In this document: positions 7,997-10,000 of the stretch, piece by piece | Numbering within the stretch: position 1 is the stretch's first letter | How the letters are laid out: every line of letters begins with the position of its first letter | Source: Botryococcus braunii | Taxonomy: Eukaryota; Chlorophyta; Trebouxiophyceae | NCBI GenBank assembly: GCA_002005505.1 | Contig: MVGU01001108.1 | Span: 1-10,000, forward strand | Reading direction: 5' to 3' | DNA length: 10,000 bases | Made by a program: the position numbers and the translations under genes | Notes under the pieces: model-generated | Databases searched by the model: none | Told to the model about the DNA's origin: nothing | Seen by the model: the letters and a program-made list of their open reading frames with translations, nothing else

Positions 7997-8110
7997 TGAA
8001 CTGAATCTGAATCTGAACACGAATATGTCCATCAATATAAATCTGAATCTGAATCTGGATATGAGTATGAGTATGAATACGAATACGAAATATGAATATA
8101 AATATGAACG
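7997..8110 (+). repeat. Drifting hexanucleotide array
   Basis: Runs of six-base units change along the array: TGAATC-type (8002-8018 and 8040-8058), then GAGTAT (8063-8074), then GAATAC (8075-8086), then GAATAT/AAATAT. Open frames across it on either strand are repeat translations. Confidence 0.85.
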
Positions 8111-8123
8111 TAACTACAAATAT

Positions 8124-8141
8124 ATGTATATGCATATACAT
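8124..8141. repeat. 18-bp perfect palindrome
   Basis: ATGTATATGCATATACAT is its own reverse complement and directly abuts the pyrimidine tract. Confidence 0.95.
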
Positions 8142-8177
8142 TCTCCCCCCCCCCCTCTCCTCTCTCTCTCTCTCTTC

Positions 8178-8238
<61 letters not shown>

Positions 8239-8289
8239 CTCTCCTCCCCCCCCCCCTCTCCCCCCTGTCTCTCCCCCCTCCCCCCCTCC

Positions 8290-8367
<78 letters not shown>

Positions 8368-8403
8368 TCTCTCTCTCTCTCTCTCTCTCTCCCCCCCCCT
8401 CTC

Positions 8404-8493
<90 letters not shown>

Positions 8494-8537
8494 CTCTCTC
8501 CTCTCTCTCTCTCTCTCTCTCTCGCTCTCTCTCTTCC
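8141..8537 (+). repeat. Polypyrimidine (CT)n/(C)n microsatellite, about 395 bp
   Basis: The plus strand is all C and T except G at 8267, 8441 and 8524. Blocks of (CT)n alternate with C runs of up to about 12. Long open frames on both strands here encode only Ser/Leu/Pro or Arg/Glu/Gly runs and are not genes. The tract could form triplex (H-DNA), and its length may be misassembled. Confidence 0.97.
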
Positions 8538-8657
8538 GGAGTTCACTGGTTTCTCCTAGTAGTAATGCATCAGTGAGCTGAGATAAGGACTGTGGGGAAG
8601 CCCTTTCAAACAGAGTAATGGCATCTGACGACTGCTGCATCTCCCCCTGATGTGCAG

Positions 8658-8862
8658 GGTACGGCATGGTCGCCCCAGACATCCTGCTCCCTCAAATAGG
8701 AGGGGCACTGGGATCCTTTTTGACAACAACCTTGAAGAAATGGGACTAGCGACGGCAGCACAAGAAATCAAGGAAAGGGTTCGATATCAGCTTACTATTG
8801 GGGAGAAGGGTGATTGCTCGTGCGATTCCGAACAGTTAACAACGTTGTCAATGGCTTATTAG
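8658..8862 (+). CDS. Possible terminal exon, unassigned protein
   Basis: A pyrimidine-rich stretch ending in TGATGTGCAG (8657) looks like a 3' splice site. After it the frame GTACGGCATGGT... stays open to TAG at 8860-8862, about 67 codons, with protein-like content in its second half (LEEMGLATAAQEIKERV). One possible first exon starts at ATG 7917 (MKATACMAMF...), with a weak GT donor at 7958 and compatible phase, which would put the microsatellites inside a roughly 700-bp intron. A competing frame uses ATG 8666 (27 codons, MVAPDILLPQIGG...), and a minus-strand frame also crosses here (ATG 8682). I recognise no family, and the choice of frame is unsure. Confidence 0.22.
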
Positions 8863-8953
8863 TGAAATATTTAGTTCCTTCTACTTCTAAGTAGAGGGAA
8901 CATCTCCACAGTCGCACACATATAGTCATCTTCATACTAACATGTAGTGGCAC

Positions 8954-9024
8954 AGGAGGAGGAGGCGGGGGGGGGGGGGGGGAGGAGGAGGAGCGGAAGG
9001 ATCAGGAGCAGGAGGAGGAGAGAA
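8954..9024 (+). repeat. GGA-rich tract with a 16-G run
   Basis: GGA repeats surround sixteen consecutive G at 8967-8982. Guanine-quadruplex formation is plausible. It is the strand opposite in base sense to the CT tract at 8141-8537. Confidence 0.95.
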
Positions 9025-9406
9025 GACAACGACAAAGATGACGTAAATGAAGGAGTCGTCTAGCATGCATTGTTGGAGTTAGGGGCTGACAGTTAAGAGC
9101 AATTTCCCCCTGCTGGTCTTTCCCACCTAGTTTTGGACAATTGCATCTTTTAGCTACTAGAGGCTGATGAGAAGGGAAAACCCAGGGCAGTCCAGGGTAT
9201 TGTGACAATACTAATGTCGCCGCCCTTTCCCCTCAAAAGCGAAGAGAAGACCGGTGGTTGATACCGGGATTTCACGTGGTTGTCCCGTGCAACCCACAGG
9301 GCAACAGGGAGGCAATGTTAAACCTGTGGCGGAGTCCGCACGACGTAGATATAACGACATTGCAAGCCTGCATTGTTGTCAATAACGTTCAAACATTTGC
9401 TAGTGG
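9025..9406. other. No gene recognised; upstream of the candidate small gene
   Basis: No open frame of note and no known motif were seen. A 7-bp inverted repeat CCACAGG / CCTGTGG lies near 9294-9340. It may hold promoter sequence for the gene starting at 9456. Confidence 0.4.
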
Positions 9407-9413
9407 TATAAAA
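9407..9413 (+). promoter_or_regulatory. Candidate TATA box
   Basis: TATAAAA stands 49 bases before the ATG at 9456, which would give a very short leader of about 15-20 bases. A second AT box (TATATA) lies at 9431-9436. TATAAATA at 9559 lies inside the proposed intron. Confidence 0.35.
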
Positions 9414-9455
9414 CCCTCTCTGACCCAGGCTATATAGTTTAACCAACTACCGTGC

Positions 9456-9858
9456 ATGGCAGCAACTAAGACAAAGCCTATACATCTCTTACTGCAAGTA
9501 CGTAATATAGAAAGAAGGAAGTAATATTTGCGAGAAGGCAAGATCGTTTTTGTTCTCGTATAAATATATTGCAGCAAGGTTTGAGATTGTGATCTTCAAC
9601 TTGTTTACTTGAGAACCTCAGTTTGTTGCGCAGGCAGCTGCGGGTATTGGAATCTTGGGAGTGGCATGCTGGAGCAATTTTAACAATCGGATCTCAGCAA
9701 CCGACTCTCACTACTTGCGGACCGTGCAGCTTCAGTCCCTTTCGAGCTTCAGTGCCTTTGCAGACCCTAGAGAGGAACAGGACCGACGTTACGTCGAATA
9801 CGTTGCTGAGTGCGACCAAACACAAAACAAGCCTTCGAGTGGGGAACCTAGTGGTTAA
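9456..9858 (+). CDS. Candidate two-exon gene for a small membrane-anchored protein
   Basis: Exon 1 (9456-9497) encodes 14 residues from MAATKTKP. A donor GTACGT at 9498 and an acceptor TTGCGCAG ending at 9633 bound a 136-bp AT-rich intron with a CTTGAG branch-like site. Exon 2 (9634-9858) continues in phase 0 for 74 codons to TAA. The joined product is 88 residues. A hydrophobic segment of about 20 residues (roughly 9-28, ending in GIGILGVACW) spans the junction, followed by a polar tail with ADPREEQDRRYVEYVAECD. An acceptor 12 bases earlier (9621) would add four residues in phase. A short N-terminal anchor after a basic start would suit an organelle or ER membrane protein, but that is inference and I do not recognise the family. 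Confidence 0.4.
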
Positions 9859-9902
9859 GAGCAGCTCCAGCACTTCAGACCAGGGGGATTTTAGTGTGCA
9901 AA

Positions 9903-10000
9903 ATGGCTCACGAGGATGGATATTTACCTCTACACCGGGAAATGCGTATGTTCAGCATGGGTCCCATTGTATTCCTTCAGCCAGTGGCTGCAAGTGGTGA
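9903..10000 (+). other. Open frame running off the right edge, unassigned
   Basis: An ATG at 9903 (MAHEDGYLPLHREMRMF...) opens 32 codons to the window end, 45 bases after the stop of the two-exon candidate. It may be a 3' UTR frame, a further exon or chance. Confidence 0.2.

Noticed and set aside
7890..8682. Long open frames across the microsatellite on both strands (over 200 codons)
   Set aside because: They translate to Arg/Glu or Ser/Leu runs from (CT)n repeats; openness follows from the repeat, not from coding.
9161..9200. CTGATGA motif resembling a hammerhead ribozyme core
   Set aside because: The expected GAAA core segment and flanking stems are not found at the right places.
9623..10000. 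125-codon open frame to the window end
   Set aside because: It begins at TTG, has no ATG, and overlaps the better-supported exon at 9634-9858 in another frame.

Overview
The window reads as nuclear DNA of a land plant. The evidence is a Ty3/gypsy (Metaviridae) LTR retrotransposon with plant-type features, a second plant-style LTR/primer-binding-site junction, long CT and hexanucleotide microsatellites, and short candidate exons with GT/AG borders. Nothing bacterial (operon, ribosome binding site) is visible. The exact plant group cannot be read from the sequence; the element type would suit a moss, lycophyte, fern or other plant with a repeat-rich genome.

Positions 1 to about 4993 hold one Ty3/gypsy element on the minus strand. 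Its right end is the 5' LTR (starting at 4502), followed leftwards by a primer-binding site, gag with one CCHC knuckle, aspartic protease, reverse transcriptase (YLDD), RNase H, and the first part of an integrase that runs off the left edge. The other LTR is outside the window. The coding region is broken by roughly eleven single-base-type frameshifts but by only one clear in-frame stop, an unusual pattern.

Positions 5043-5320 are a 37-bp tandem repeat whose units each carry a 5-bp stem with paired base changes. From 5338 to about 6470 is AT-rich DNA with no recognisable gene. At 6687 a second LTR begins, directly next to a primer-binding site that shares its first 12 bases with that of the Ty3 element. 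In both elements the primer-binding site lies in the 5' arm of a predicted hairpin closed by a stable tetraloop (GAAA in one, UUCG in the other). The second LTR holds two perfect 115-bp copies with nested inverted repeats.

Positions 7997-8537 are simple sequence: a drifting hexamer array, an 18-bp palindrome, and about 395 bases of almost pure pyrimidine. The right part (8650-10000) may hold host genes on the plus strand: a possible terminal exon at 8658-8862, and a more convincing two-exon small-protein gene (9456-9497 and 9634-9858) with a TATA box, a 136-bp intron, and a hydrophobic segment that only forms once the exons are joined. I could not assign a family to either.
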